A DNA stretch of 64,000 bases from TMP-24 sp046348855 (lineage in GTDB: Bacteria; Pseudomonadota; Alphaproteobacteria; Rhodobacterales; Rhodobacteraceae), in NCBI GenBank assembly GCA_046348855.1, contig JAXMDK010000006.1, positions 1 through 64,000 of the forward strand, written 5' to 3'. Under the pieces are notes generated by a model. It did not search any database, was not told the origin of the DNA, and worked only from the letters and a program-made list of their open reading frames with translations. The position numbers were made by a program, and so were the translations under genes. Shown one piece after another: positions 49,494 to 60,451 of this stretch; within the stretch, counting starts at the first letter, position 1, and the number at the start of each line of letters is the position of its first letter.

Positions 49494-50546
49494 TCAGCCA
49501 GCGGGCGACAGGCGCGCGGCGGCCCAGCGGGCGGCCTCGGCCACGACGGGGTCGGGATCACCGAGAAGCGGCGCGACGCTGGCAAGAAGTGCGGGGTCGG
49601 CGGAATTGCCGATGGCGTAGAGGACGTTCCTGACGAAGCGGTTGCGGCCGATGCGCTTGACCGGACTGCCGGAAAAGAGCGCGCGGAAGCCGGCATCGTC
49701 AAGCCGGGCCAGATCTGCCAGCCGCGGCGGTTCGGCGAAACGGCTGGCGTAGCCGGTTTCGCGGGCGGCGGCGGCGAACTTGTTCCACGGGCAGACGGCG
49801 AGGCAGTCGTCGCAGCCGTAGATGCGGTTGCCGAGGAGGGGGCGCAGCGATTCCTCGACCGGGCCGGCATGTTCGATGGTCAGGTAGGAAATGCAGCGCC
49901 GCGCGTCGAGCTGGTAGGGTGCGGGGAAAGCGCTGGTGGGGCAGATCTCGAGGCAGGCGGTGCAGCTGCCGCAATGACTGACCTCGGGCGGGTCGGGCTC
50001 GATGTCCAGCGTCGTGAAGACGGCGCCAAGGAAGAACCAGCTGCCCAGTTCGCGCGACAGAAGGTTGGTATGCTTGCCCTGCCAGCCGAGGCCCGCCGCC
50101 TGAGCCAGCGGCTTTTCCATCACCGGGGCGGTGTCGGTGAACACCTTGATCTCGCCGCCGGCGGCGGCGATCAGCCACCGGCCCAGCCGTTTCAGCCGTT
50201 TCTTGAGCAGATCGTGATAGTCCTTGCCCTGGGCATAGACGCTGATGGCGGCGCGGTCCTTGCGGTCCAGCACCGCCAGCGGGTCGATGTCGGGCGTATA
50301 GGGTTCGGCCAGCATGATGACGGTGCGGGCCTCGGGCCAGAGCGCGGCAGGATCGCCGCGCCAGTGCATCCGTTCGGCCATCCAGCCCATCTGGCCGTGG
50401 CGGCCCTGCGCGACATAGGCCGCCAGCCGCGCCGCGGCCTCGGGGATCGCGTCGGGGCGGCAGAAGCGGGGGGCGGCGAAGCCTTCGGCCAGGGCCTGCG
50501 AGATGACGAGGTCTTTCAGAGAGCCGGGCGGGGAGGCCCCGCTCAC
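49494..50546 (-). CDS. queG: Epoxyqueuosine reductase
   Basis: A 350-residue cobalamin- and Fe-S-dependent QueG that performs the last step of queuosine-tRNA synthesis. Two 4Fe-4S motifs are visible: CGSCTACLEICPTSAF and CDDCLAVCPWNKF. A HEAT-like C-terminal repeat follows (LLGDPDPVVAEAARWAA). It starts at GTG 50546, overlapping the dnaJ stop by four bases. Confidence 0.94.
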   Translation of the reverse strand: MSGASPPGSLKDLVISQALAEGFAAPRFCRPDAIPEAAARLAAYVAQGRHGQMGWMAERMHWRGDPAALWPEARTVIMLAEPYTPDIDPLAVLDRKDRAAISVYAQGKDYHDLLKKRLKRLGRWLIAAAGGEIKVFTDTAPVMEKPLAQAAGLGWQGKHTNLLSRELGSWFFLGAVFTTLDIEPDPPEVSHCGSCTACLEICPTSAFPAPYQLDARRCISYLTIEHAGPVEESLRPLLGNRIYGCDDCLAVCPWNKFAAAARETGYASRFAEPPRLADLARLDDAGFRALFSGSPVKRIGRNRFVRNVLYAIGNSADPALLASVAPLLGDPDPVVAEAARWAAARLSPAG

Positions 50547-51685
50547 TTGGTCATCCCGTCCCAGAAGTTGCGGACCTTCGAAAAGAAGGACGAGCCTTCG
50601 GGGTTGTTGTTTTCACCCAGCGCCTCGAACTCGCGTAGAAGCTCCTTCTGCCGCGCGGTCAGGTTGATCGGCGTCTCGACCGCGAATTCGATCACCATGT
50701 CGCCTTGCCCCGCGCCGCGCAGCGCCGGCATCCCCTTGGCGCGCAGCCGCATCTGCTTGCCGTTCTGCGCTCCGGCCGGAACCTTGACCAGCGACCGCCC
50801 GCCGTCGATCGTCGGCACCTCGACCTCGCCGCCGAGCGCCGCCGTGGTCAGCGACACCGGGATCCGGCAGTAAAGGTTCACGCCTTCGCGCTGGAAGATC
50901 GCGTGTTCCTTGACCTCGATGAAGATGTAGAGGTCGCCCGCCGGGCCGCCGCGCTGGCCGGCCTCGCCCTCGCCGCCCAGGCGGATGCGGGTGCCGGTTT
51001 CCACCCCCGGCGGGATGTTCACCGACAGGGTGCGTTCCTTTTCGACGCGCCCGGCGCCGCGGCAGACCTTGCAGGGGTTCTTGACGATCTGGCCGGCGCC
51101 GTTGCAGGTCGGGCAGGTGCGTTCGACGGTGAAGAAGCCCTGCTGGGCGCGGACCTTGCCCATGCCCGAACAGGTCGGGCAGGTCTGCGGCTCCGATCCG
51201 CCCTCGGCGCCGGTGCCGTGGCAGGCGCTGCAGCTGAGCGCGGTCGGCACGCTGATGGTTTTCTGGACGCCCTTGTAGGCTTCTTCCAGGCTGACGCGCA
51301 GATTGTAGCGCAGGTCCGAGCCGCGCGCGGCGCGGCTGCGTCCGCCGGGGCCGCGGCCGCCGCCCATGAAGTCGCCGAACAGATCCTCGAACACGTCGGA
51401 AAAGGCGCTGGCAAAGTCGCCTTGCCCCTGCGGACCGCGCGGGCCGCCGCCCATGCCGCCGTCGAACGCCGCATGGCCGAACCTGTCGTAGGCGGCCTTT
51501 TTCTGTTCGTCCTTCAGGCAGTCGTACGCCTCGTTCACTTCCTTGAACTGGGCTTCTGCCTTGGGATTGTCCTGATTGCGGTCGGGGTGAAGTTCCTTGG
51601 CCTTGGCGCGGTAGGCCTTCTTGATCTCGTCAGCCGAGGCGCCGCGCCCGACACCCAGAACCTCGTAGAAATCGCGTTTTGCCAT
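50543..51685 (-). CDS. dnaJ: Chaperone DnaJ (Hsp40, type I)
   Basis: A 380-residue class A J-protein. The J-domain has HPD (ELHPDRNQDN) at about residues 33-35, then a G/F-rich linker, four zinc-finger CxxCxGxG repeats (CSACHGTG, CPTCSGMG, CPTCNGAG, CKVCRGAG), and the substrate-binding C-domain. It stimulates DnaK ATPase. It lies 72 bases after dnaK on the same strand. Confidence 0.97.
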   Translation of the reverse strand: MAKRDFYEVLGVGRGASADEIKKAYRAKAKELHPDRNQDNPKAEAQFKEVNEAYDCLKDEQKKAAYDRFGHAAFDGGMGGGPRGPQGQGDFASAFSDVFEDLFGDFMGGGRGPGGRSRAARGSDLRYNLRVSLEEAYKGVQKTISVPTALSCSACHGTGAEGGSEPQTCPTCSGMGKVRAQQGFFTVERTCPTCNGAGQIVKNPCKVCRGAGRVEKERTLSVNIPPGVETGTRIRLGGEGEAGQRGGPAGDLYIFIEVKEHAIFQREGVNLYCRIPVSLTTAALGGEVEVPTIDGGRSLVKVPAGAQNGKQMRLRAKGMPALRGAGQGDMVIEFAVETPINLTARQKELLREFEALGENNNPEGSSFFSKVRNFWDGMTK

Positions 51686-51711
51686 TCATGCATCCCTTCG
51701 GGAAACACGCA

Positions 51712-51740
51712 GGGCCGACCCGACAATGTCGGGCCGACCC
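51712..51740 (-). repeat. Hairpin in the dnaK-dnaJ intergenic region
   Basis: In the minus-strand transcript, GGGUCGGCCCGAC pairs with GUCGGGUCGGCCC around a three-base loop, with two G-U pairs. It has no U-tract. It may limit read-through or set the DnaK:DnaJ ratio by protecting the dnaK mRNA end (inference). Confidence 0.55.
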
Positions 51741-51757
51741 TTCGGGTTCCGCCAGCG

Positions 51758-53671
<1,914 letters not shown>

Positions 53672-53776
53672 TTATGTACCTCATCCTTCGGCGATGTTGC
53701 GGGATGCAGACCCAGAAGCGGCGTCTGCCCCCTAATCCCACTTTGTGGCCGGGGGCATCCCCGACCGGCTTCTGGC

Positions 53777-53808
53777 CGTATATAGGGAGGGGCAAAACAG
53801 CGCGCAAG
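53777..53808 (-). promoter_or_regulatory. RpoH (sigma-32) promoter of dnaKJ
   Basis: On the minus strand CTTG (53805-53808), an 18-base spacer, and CCTATATACG (53777-53786), matching the alphaproteobacterial RpoH consensus CTTG-N17/18-CYTATNTNNG at every fixed position. It lies 106 bases before the dnaK ATG. No CIRCE element was seen. Confidence 0.85.
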
Positions 53809-53840
53809 CAGCGAACGCGACGGAAAATAGGGTAAGATAC

Positions 53841-54473
53841 TTGGCAAAAACGGACGATTTTCCCCTGCCGGCGCCTTCGGCGGAAATCCGGGGGGCAAGA
53901 TACCATGCCGGCTGGCTGGACCGGGCCGCGCAAGAGGCTCTGGCCGCCGACCTGCGCGCGGTCGTGGCGGCGGCGCCGCTCTTCTCGCCGGTGGCGGCGT
54001 CGGGCCGGCAGATGAGCGTGCGGATGACCGCGGCCGGCCGGTTCGGCTGGTTCTCGGACCGGAAGGGTTATCGCTATGTCGACCGGCATCCGTCGGGAGC
54101 CGCCTGGCCGGCGATCCCGGAATCGGTCATGGCGATCTGGCGGGCGCTGAGCGGCGCGAGCCGCGAACCCGAGTGCTGCCTGGTCAACTGGTATGGCCCC
54201 GAAGCGCGGATGGGCCTGCACCAGGATAGGGACGAGGCGGATTTCAGCCAGCCGGTCCTGTCGGTCAGCCTGGGCGACGACGGGCTCTTTCGCATCGGCA
54301 ACCTTGTGCGGGGCGGGGCGACGCAAAGCCTGTGGCTGCGGTCGGGCGACGTGCTGGTCCTGGGGGGCGCGGCGCGGCTTCTGCATCACGGCATCGACCG
54401 CATCGCCCCCGGCACCTCGACGCTGCTGCCGGCGCCGGGACGGATCAACCTGACCCTGCGTGTGGTGACCTGA
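53841..54473 (+). CDS. alkB: AlkB-type 2-oxoglutarate/Fe(II) dioxygenase
   Basis: A 210-residue DNA/RNA dealkylation-repair dioxygenase. The iron ligands are in LHQDRDE and LLHHGIDRI, and the 2-oxoglutarate arginines are in RINLTLRV. No ATG precedes the conserved part; TTG 53841 behind AGGGTAAG is my choice, while a GTG at 53745 would place the dnaK promoter inside this gene. The divergent position may give it partial heat-shock expression (inference). Confidence 0.86.
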   Translation: MAKTDDFPLPAPSAEIRGARYHAGWLDRAAQEALAADLRAVVAAAPLFSPVAASGRQMSVRMTAAGRFGWFSDRKGYRYVDRHPSGAAWPAIPESVMAIWRALSGASREPECCLVNWYGPEARMGLHQDRDEADFSQPVLSVSLGDDGLFRIGNLVRGGATQSLWLRSGDVLVLGGAARLLHHGIDRIAPGTSTLLPAPGRINLTLRVVT

Positions 54474-54576
54474 CGCGGCCCGCCGCGACCGCGAAAGGTG
54501 ACAGGCGGTGCGTCGCTGACTAAGGTGCAGGTCGGGCAGCAGGCCGGAATCGGCTACGAAAAGGCGGAACTGGGAT

Positions 54577-56316
54577 TTGGCGCAGGCGGTAGACAGACCC
54601 GGCGGGTATGTGGCGGCGATGCACCGCCTGCATGCGCGGGTCGCCGCCCTTGCCCGCCCCGCCACCGGCTTCGTCAGCCAGCCCGAACCGCGTTCGATCG
54701 GCTCCTACGCGCGCGGCAAGCAGCTTTCCGCCGGCAACTTCCTGTTCGCCGGCTTCCTGATCGAAGCGCCGGGCAAGCCGATCTGGGACATCGCCGTGCC
54801 CGACGCCCGGTTCGAGGATGCGCTGCACGGGTTTTCTTGGCTGGACGACCTTGCGGCGGTCGACGACCTGGCGGCCCGCACCCGCGCCCAGGATTGGACC
54901 TTCGGCTGGATCGCGCGCTACGGCCGCGGCGGCGGGCCGGGCTGGACCCCGGACCTGACCGGGCGGCGGCTGATCCGCTGGATCAACCATGCGATCCTGT
55001 TGCTGAATGGCCGCGACAAGGTGCAGGCGCGGTCCTATTTCCGCTCGCTCGGGCGGCAGACGATCTTCCTGGCGCGGCGCTGGAAGGCCGCGACCCCCGG
55101 CCTGCCACGGTTCGAGGCGCTGACCGGGCTGATCTATGCCGGCCTGTCGCTGACCGGGATGGAGCGGCATGTCGCCGGAGCGGCCAATGCGCTGGCTCGC
55201 GAATGCGCGCGCGAGGTCGAGCCGGATGGCGGCATCCTGACCCGCAACCCCGAGGAACTGCTGCGGGTCTTCACGCTTTTGACCTGGGCGGCGCGGGCCC
55301 TGACGGACGCGGGGCGCAAGCCCCTGCCCGACCACGTCGACGCCATCGAACGCATCGCCCCGACGCTGAGGGCGCTGCGCCATTCCGATGGCGGGCTGGC
55401 GCGGTTTCATGGCGGCGGGCGCGGCGCGGCGGGCGTGCTGGAGCAGGCGCTGGCCGAAGCGCGGGGCAGGGCGGTCACCGCCCACGGCCCGGCGATGGGC
55501 TTTCAGCGCCTTGCCGGCGGGCGGACCAATGTCATCCTCGACGCCGCCGCGCCGCCGACCGGGCGCCATTCGGTCAACGCCCATGCCTCGACGCTGGCGT
55601 TCGAACTGACGTCGGGTCGCCGGCCGCTGATCGTGAACTGCGGATCGGGGATGGGGTTCGGGGCCGAATGGCGGCGGGCCGGGCGGGCGACGCCGTCGCA
55701 TTCGACCCTGTGCATCCAGGGCTTTTCCTCGTCGCGACTGGGGACCGAGACCGGCGGACCCGGCGCCACCGCCGAACTGGACGAGGTTCCCGAACAGGTC
55801 TGGGCGCAAAGCGAACAGACGCTCGACGGGCTGCGGGTGCTGGCCGGCCACAACGGCTATGCGCCGACCCACGGCATGACCCACCTGCGCGAACTGATCC
55901 TGTCGCACGACGGTCGCATCCTGGCCGGCGAGGATACGCTGGGGGCGATGACCGGACTGGACCGCAAGCGGTTCGACAAGCTGATGGAGCGGACCCGCCA
56001 CCAGGGCATCGCCTTCGACCTGCGGTTTCACCTGCACCCGGACGTCGACGCGACGCTCGACCTCGGCGGCACCGCCGTGTCGATGGCGCTGAAAAGCGGC
56101 GAGATCTGGGTCTTTCGCCATGACGGGGTGGGCGAGCTGAAGCTCGAACCCTCGGTCTATCTGGAATCGGGGCGGCTGAAGCCGCGCGCCACCCGGCAGA
56201 TCGTCCTGTCGGCCAAGGTTCTGGATCATGCCTGCCAGCTGGGCTGGACCTTGGCGAAGGCACAGGATACGCCCGCCGCCATCCGTGACATCGAACCGGA
56301 CGACCCGTCCGCCTGA
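54577..56316 (+). CDS. Heparinase II/III family protein
   Basis: A 579-residue two-domain protein: an alpha-helical N-terminal half (RPATGFVSQPEPRSIGSYAR; WTFGWIARYGRGGG) and a C-terminal beta-sheet domain with GHNGYAPTHGMTHLRELIL. This family sits in front of purH in many alphaproteobacteria and lacks a signal peptide, so a periplasmic lyase role is doubtful. The start is uncertain (TTG 54577, GTG 54610 or ATG 54619); I use the longest because N-terminal similarity extends there. Confidence 0.8.
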   Translation: MAQAVDRPGGYVAAMHRLHARVAALARPATGFVSQPEPRSIGSYARGKQLSAGNFLFAGFLIEAPGKPIWDIAVPDARFEDALHGFSWLDDLAAVDDLAARTRAQDWTFGWIARYGRGGGPGWTPDLTGRRLIRWINHAILLLNGRDKVQARSYFRSLGRQTIFLARRWKAATPGLPRFEALTGLIYAGLSLTGMERHVAGAANALARECAREVEPDGGILTRNPEELLRVFTLLTWAARALTDAGRKPLPDHVDAIERIAPTLRALRHSDGGLARFHGGGRGAAGVLEQALAEARGRAVTAHGPAMGFQRLAGGRTNVILDAAAPPTGRHSVNAHASTLAFELTSGRRPLIVNCGSGMGFGAEWRRAGRATPSHSTLCIQGFSSSRLGTETGGPGATAELDEVPEQVWAQSEQTLDGLRVLAGHNGYAPTHGMTHLRELILSHDGRILAGEDTLGAMTGLDRKRFDKLMERTRHQGIAFDLRFHLHPDVDATLDLGGTAVSMALKSGEIWVFRHDGVGELKLEPSVYLESGRLKPRATRQIVLSAKVLDHACQLGWTLAKAQDTPAAIRDIEPDDPSA

Positions 56317-56332
56317 GCCGAGGACATTGCCC

Positions 56333-57946
56333 GTGATCACCGCGCCCGCCAACGCCGCCCCCGACCTTGCCCCCCTGAACCGCGCGCTGCTGTCGGTCTA
56401 TGACAAGACCGGGCTGGTCGATCTTGCCCGGGCGCTGCATGCCCGCGGGGTGGAGCTGCTGTCGACCGGCGGTTCGGCGCATCTTCTGCGTCAGGCGGGC
56501 CTGCCGGTGCGGGACGTGGCCGAGGTGACAGGATTCCCGGAAATGATGGACGGGCGGGTCAAGACCCTGCATCCGGTGGTGCACGGCGGGCTTCTGGGCC
56601 TGCGCGACAATCCCGAACATGCGACGGCGATGGCCGCGCACGGCATCCAGCCCATCGACCTCTTGGTGGTGAACCTCTACCCGTTCCAGGAAACGGTGGC
56701 GGGCGGCGCCGACTATGCGACCTGCGTCGAGAACATCGACATCGGCGGCCCGGCGATGATCCGCGCGGCGGCGAAGAATCACGCCTATGTCTCGGTCGTC
56801 ACCAGTGCGGCGGACTATGACGCGCTGCTGGCCGAACTGGACGGGCAGGAGGGCAAGACCCGCCTGTCGTTCCGCAAGGGGCTGGCGCAGGCGGCCTTCG
56901 CGCGCACGGCGGCCTATGACGCGGCGGTGTCGAACTGGATGGCCGGGGCGGTGGGCGTCGAGACGCCGCCGGCGCGGGCGCTGGCCGGGACATTGGCGCA
57001 AAGCCTGCGCTACGGCGAGAACCCCCACCAGCGCGCGGCCTTCTATGTCGACGGGTCGGGCCGGCCGGGGGTGGCGACGGCGCAGCAATGGCAGGGCAAG
57101 GAACTGTCCTACAACAACATCAACGACACCGACGCGGCCTATGAACTGGTCAGCGAATTCGATCCGGCCAAGGCCGCGGCCTGCGCGATCATCAAGCATG
57201 CCAACCCGTGCGGCGTGGCGCAGGGCGAGACGCTTTTCGACGCCTACCGGCGCGCCTATGATTGCGACCGCACCTCGGCCTTCGGCGGGATCGTGGCGCT
57301 GAACCGGCCGCTCGACCGGGCCACCGCCGAGGAAATCTGCCAGATCTTCACCGAGGTCGTCATCGCCCCCGGCGCCGACGACGACGCCCGCGTCGTCTTT
57401 GCCGCCAAGAAGAACCTGCGGCTTCTGACCACCGAGGCGCTGGCCGACGCCGCCGCGCCGGGGCTGGCGTTCAAGCAGGTCGCGGGCGGGTTCCTGGTGC
57501 AGGACCGCGACAATGGCCGGCTGGCGGCCGAAGACCTGAAGGTCGTGACCCGCCGCGCGCCCGACCAGCGCGAAATGGCCAACCTGCTGTTCGCCTGGAA
57601 AGTTGCCAAGCATGTCAAGTCGAACGCCATCATCTATGTGAAGGACGGCGCGACGGTCGGCGTCGGCGCCGGCCAGATGAGCCGCATCGATTCCACCCGC
57701 ATCGCCGCGCGCAAATCGCAGGACATGGCCGGGGCACTCGGACTGGACGCCCCCCTGACCAAAGGGTCCGTCGTCGCCTCGGACGCCTTCTTTCCCTTTG
57801 CCGACGGCCTGATCGCCGCCGCCGAAGCCGGGGCGACCGCGATCATCCAGCCGGGCGGCTCGATGCGCGACGCCGACGTGATCGCCGCCGCCGACGCGCG
57901 CGGGCTGGCGATGGTCTTCACCGGCATGCGGCATTTCCGGCACTGA
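56333..57946 (+). CDS. purH: Bifunctional AICAR transformylase/IMP cyclohydrolase
   Basis: A 537-residue PurH performing the last two steps of IMP synthesis. The cyclohydrolase domain holds LLSTGGSAHLLR and DGRVKTLHPVVHGGLL; the transformylase domain holds KHANPCGVA (catalytic Lys-His) and SAFGGIVALNR. It starts at GTG 56333 with GAGG upstream and follows the heparinase-family gene by 16 bases. Confidence 0.97.
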   Translation: MITAPANAAPDLAPLNRALLSVYDKTGLVDLARALHARGVELLSTGGSAHLLRQAGLPVRDVAEVTGFPEMMDGRVKTLHPVVHGGLLGLRDNPEHATAMAAHGIQPIDLLVVNLYPFQETVAGGADYATCVENIDIGGPAMIRAAAKNHAYVSVVTSAADYDALLAELDGQEGKTRLSFRKGLAQAAFARTAAYDAAVSNWMAGAVGVETPPARALAGTLAQSLRYGENPHQRAAFYVDGSGRPGVATAQQWQGKELSYNNINDTDAAYELVSEFDPAKAAACAIIKHANPCGVAQGETLFDAYRRAYDCDRTSAFGGIVALNRPLDRATAEEICQIFTEVVIAPGADDDARVVFAAKKNLRLLTTEALADAAAPGLAFKQVAGGFLVQDRDNGRLAAEDLKVVTRRAPDQREMANLLFAWKVAKHVKSNAIIYVKDGATVGVGAGQMSRIDSTRIAARKSQDMAGALGLDAPLTKGSVVASDAFFPFADGLIAAAEAGATAIIQPGGSMRDADVIAAADARGLAMVFTGMRHFRH

Positions 57947-57952
57947 ACCGCC

Positions 57953-58441
57953 ATGCGCATCCTTCTCAGAACCGCCCTTGCCACCCTGCTGGCCGACCAG
58001 CTGTCCAAGTATCTGGTGGTGCATGTCCTGAATCTTGAACAGGCGCTGGTCTATCCGGTCTGGTCGCCCTGGCTGGAGTTCCGCATGGCCTGGAACGACG
58101 GCATCAATTTCGGGCTTCTGTCCAGCTCGGCGGAACTGGCGCGCTGGCTGCTGATCGCGCTGGCGGTGGGGATTTCGGTCTGGATCTGGTTCTGGGCGGC
58201 GCGCGAACGCAAGAACCGGGGCGTGCAGGCCTTTTCCGGCCTGCTGATCGGTGGCGCGCTGGGCAATGTCATCGACCGGTTGCTCTATGGCGCGGTGGCG
58301 GATTTCCTGAACATGTCGGTGCCCGGCATCGACAATCCGTTTTCCTTCAACGTGGCGGACGTCGCGATCTTTTTCGGGGCGCTGGGGCTGGTGTTTTGCT
58401 CGGGCCAGGGCAAGACCCCCGTGACGCGCCGGAAATCATAG
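57953..58441 (+). CDS. lspA: Lipoprotein signal peptidase (signal peptidase II)
   Basis: A 162-residue inner-membrane aspartic peptidase with four helices. The catalytic aspartates are in GNVIDRLLYGAVADFL and FNVADVAIFFG. It removes signal peptides from diacylglyceryl-prolipoproteins. It follows purH by six bases and precedes a lipoprotein gene that would be its substrate. Confidence 0.96.
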   Translation: MRILLRTALATLLADQLSKYLVVHVLNLEQALVYPVWSPWLEFRMAWNDGINFGLLSSSAELARWLLIALAVGISVWIWFWAARERKNRGVQAFSGLLIGGALGNVIDRLLYGAVADFLNMSVPGIDNPFSFNVADVAIFFGALGLVFCSGQGKTPVTRRKS

Positions 58442-58475
58442 GCTAAGACAAGGCCGACCGAAGCGGGAGCAGTTC

Positions 58476-59021
58476 ATGAATCTACGGCAAGGCATGGTGG
58501 GTGGCGCGCTTCTCGCGGCGCTGGCTTTGTCGGGCTGCGGCCGCGGCGACACGGCGCCCAAGCTGATGTACCTGCGCTCGCAAACGCGCAGCCCGGACGA
58601 ATTCGCCATCCTGCCGACCAAGCCGCTGACCATGCCGGACGATCTGAAGGCCCTGCCGGCGCCGACACCGGGCGGCACCAACATCACCGACCCGACGCCC
58701 GAGGCCGACGCGGTTGCGGCGATGGGTGGCAATCCGGCGGCGCTGACGCCCGGCAAGATCGCCGCGGGCAATGCGGCGCTGGTGGGCTATGCGGGCCGGT
58801 TCGGCACCGCAGCCGACATTCGCGGCGTGCTGGCGGCCGAAGACCTGAACTTCCGCCAGCATCACAATGGCCGGCTCCTGGAACGCATGATGGGCTCGAC
58901 CGTCTATTTCCGGGCCTATAGGTCGATGGCGCTCGATCCCTACGAGGAACTGGCCTATTGGCGTCGCCTGGGCGTGCGCAACGTCAGCGCCCCGCCCGAA
59001 TCCGAACAGAAAAAGAAGTAG
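58476..59021 (+). CDS. DUF3035 / BamF-like outer-membrane lipoprotein
   Basis: A 181-residue lipoprotein with lipobox LALSGC (Cys at residue 21), then TRSPDEFAIL, which matches the RTPDEF-type motif used to define alphaproteobacterial BamF/DUF3035 proteins. The rest is proline- and charge-rich. It is probably an accessory of the beta-barrel assembly machine. It follows lspA by 34 bases with GCGGGAG upstream. Confidence 0.72.
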   Translation: MNLRQGMVGGALLAALALSGCGRGDTAPKLMYLRSQTRSPDEFAILPTKPLTMPDDLKALPAPTPGGTNITDPTPEADAVAAMGGNPAALTPGKIAAGNAALVGYAGRFGTAADIRGVLAAEDLNFRQHHNGRLLERMMGSTVYFRAYRSMALDPYEELAYWRRLGVRNVSAPPESEQKKK

Positions 59022-59110
59022 CGCCATCGTGACCGGCCGTGGCCGCCCGCGGGCTTGTCGGCGCCGGGGCGGATCGTAGAGTGCACGCTGTCCGGCCCCC
59101 GGAGGTTTGA

Positions 59111-60451
59111 ATGCCGCGCCTGTTTGCCGCCCTTTTCGTGTCGCTTCTTGCCGCCTCGGCGGCGGCTGCGGACCAAGTGACGACCTTCACCCTGAAGAAC
59201 GGGATGCAGGGCATCGTGATCGAGGATCATCGCGCCCCGGTCGTCACCCACATGGTCTGGTACCGGGCCGGATCGGCCGACGAAAAGCGCGGCAAGTCGG
59301 GGATCGCGCATTTTCTGGAACATCTGATGTTCAAGGGTACCAAGATGGTGCCGGGGGGCCAGCTTTCGAAGATCGTCGAGGCCAACGGCGGCTATGACAA
59401 TGCCTTCACCTCGGACGACCAGACGGCCTATTTCCAGCGGCTGGCGGCCGACCGGCTGGACCTGGTGATGCGGATGGAAGCCGACCGGATGCGCAACCTG
59501 ATCCTGTCGGACAGCGACGTGACCACGGAACGGCAGGTGATCCTGGAGGAACGCAACCAGCGGATCGACAGCAACCCCGAGGCGCTGTTTCACGAACAGA
59601 TCGCCGCGGCCCAGTATCTGAACCAGCCCTACGGGACGCCGACGATCGGCTGGCGGCAGGAAATGGAAGGGCTGACCCGGCAGGACGCGCTGGACTGGTA
59701 TCGCCACTTCTATGCGCCGAACGACGCGATCCTGATCGTGGCGGGCGACGTCCGCCCGGCCGATGTCAAGCGGCTGGCCGAAAAATATTACGGCCCGCTT
59801 AAGCCCAGCAGCGGCATCGGCCCGCGCGTGCGCCCGCAAGAGCCGCCGCAACTGGCCGAACGGCGCCTTTCCTTTACCGATCCCAACGTCTCGCAGCCGA
59901 TGGTGACGCGCAGCTACCTGGCGCCGCAGCGCAAGCATGGCGACCAGTCCAGGGCGGCGGCGCTGACCCTGCTGGCGGCACTTCTGGGCGGAAACGGGCA
60001 GACCTCGCTTCTGTCGCGGGCGCTGTCGTTCGACCAGAAGATCGCGGTCGCGGCCGGCGCCTCGTACGACGGCACCTCGCTGGACCCGACGACCTTCACC
60101 GTATATGTCGCGCCGGTTCCGGGCGTCAGCCTGGCCCAGGCCGAAACGGCGATGGACAAGGTTCTGGCCGACTTCATCGCCAAGGGCGTCGATGCGGCGC
60201 AGTTCGCCCGGATCAAGACCCAGATAAAGGCCGGGCTGGTCTTCCAGAAGGATGACGTCGGCGATCTGGCGCAGGAATATGGGGCGGCGCTGACCTCGGG
60301 CCTGACGGTCGAGGATGTGGCCGCCTGGCCCGATGCGCTGCTGGCGGTCAGCGAGCAGGATGTGCTGGCCGCCGCCAAGGAGGTTCTCGACCGCCGCCAT
60401 GCGGTGACCGGCTGGGCGATGAACAGCGCCAGCCAGGAGGTGTTGCCATGA
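59111..60451 (+). CDS. M16-family zinc metallopeptidase, catalytic subunit
   Basis: A 446-residue M16B peptidase with a signal peptide (about 1-20). It keeps the inverted zinc motif HFLEH (in IAHFLEHLMFKGT) and the downstream glutamate in VILEERNQR. It probably acts in the periplasm on peptides. ATG 59111 has GGAGG upstream. It overlaps the next M16 gene by four bases, implying a heterodimer. Confidence 0.9.
   Translation: MPRLFAALFVSLLAASAAAADQVTTFTLKNGMQGIVIEDHRAPVVTHMVWYRAGSADEKRGKSGIAHFLEHLMFKGTKMVPGGQLSKIVEANGGYDNAFTSDDQTAYFQRLAADRLDLVMRMEADRMRNLILSDSDVTTERQVILEERNQRIDSNPEALFHEQIAAAQYLNQPYGTPTIGWRQEMEGLTRQDALDWYRHFYAPNDAILIVAGDVRPADVKRLAEKYYGPLKPSSGIGPRVRPQEPPQLAERRLSFTDPNVSQPMVTRSYLAPQRKHGDQSRAAALTLLAALLGGNGQTSLLSRALSFDQKIAVAAGASYDGTSLDPTTFTVYVAPVPGVSLAQAETAMDKVLADFIAKGVDAAQFARIKTQIKAGLVFQKDDVGDLAQEYGAALTSGLTVEDVAAWPDALLAVSEQDVLAAAKEVLDRRHAVTGWAMNSASQEVLP

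Noticed and set aside
53745..53840. An alkB start at the upstream GTG (53745).
   Set aside because: It would place the dnaK RpoH promoter inside alkB, and the extra residues show no AlkB similarity. TTG 53841 has a ribosome site.
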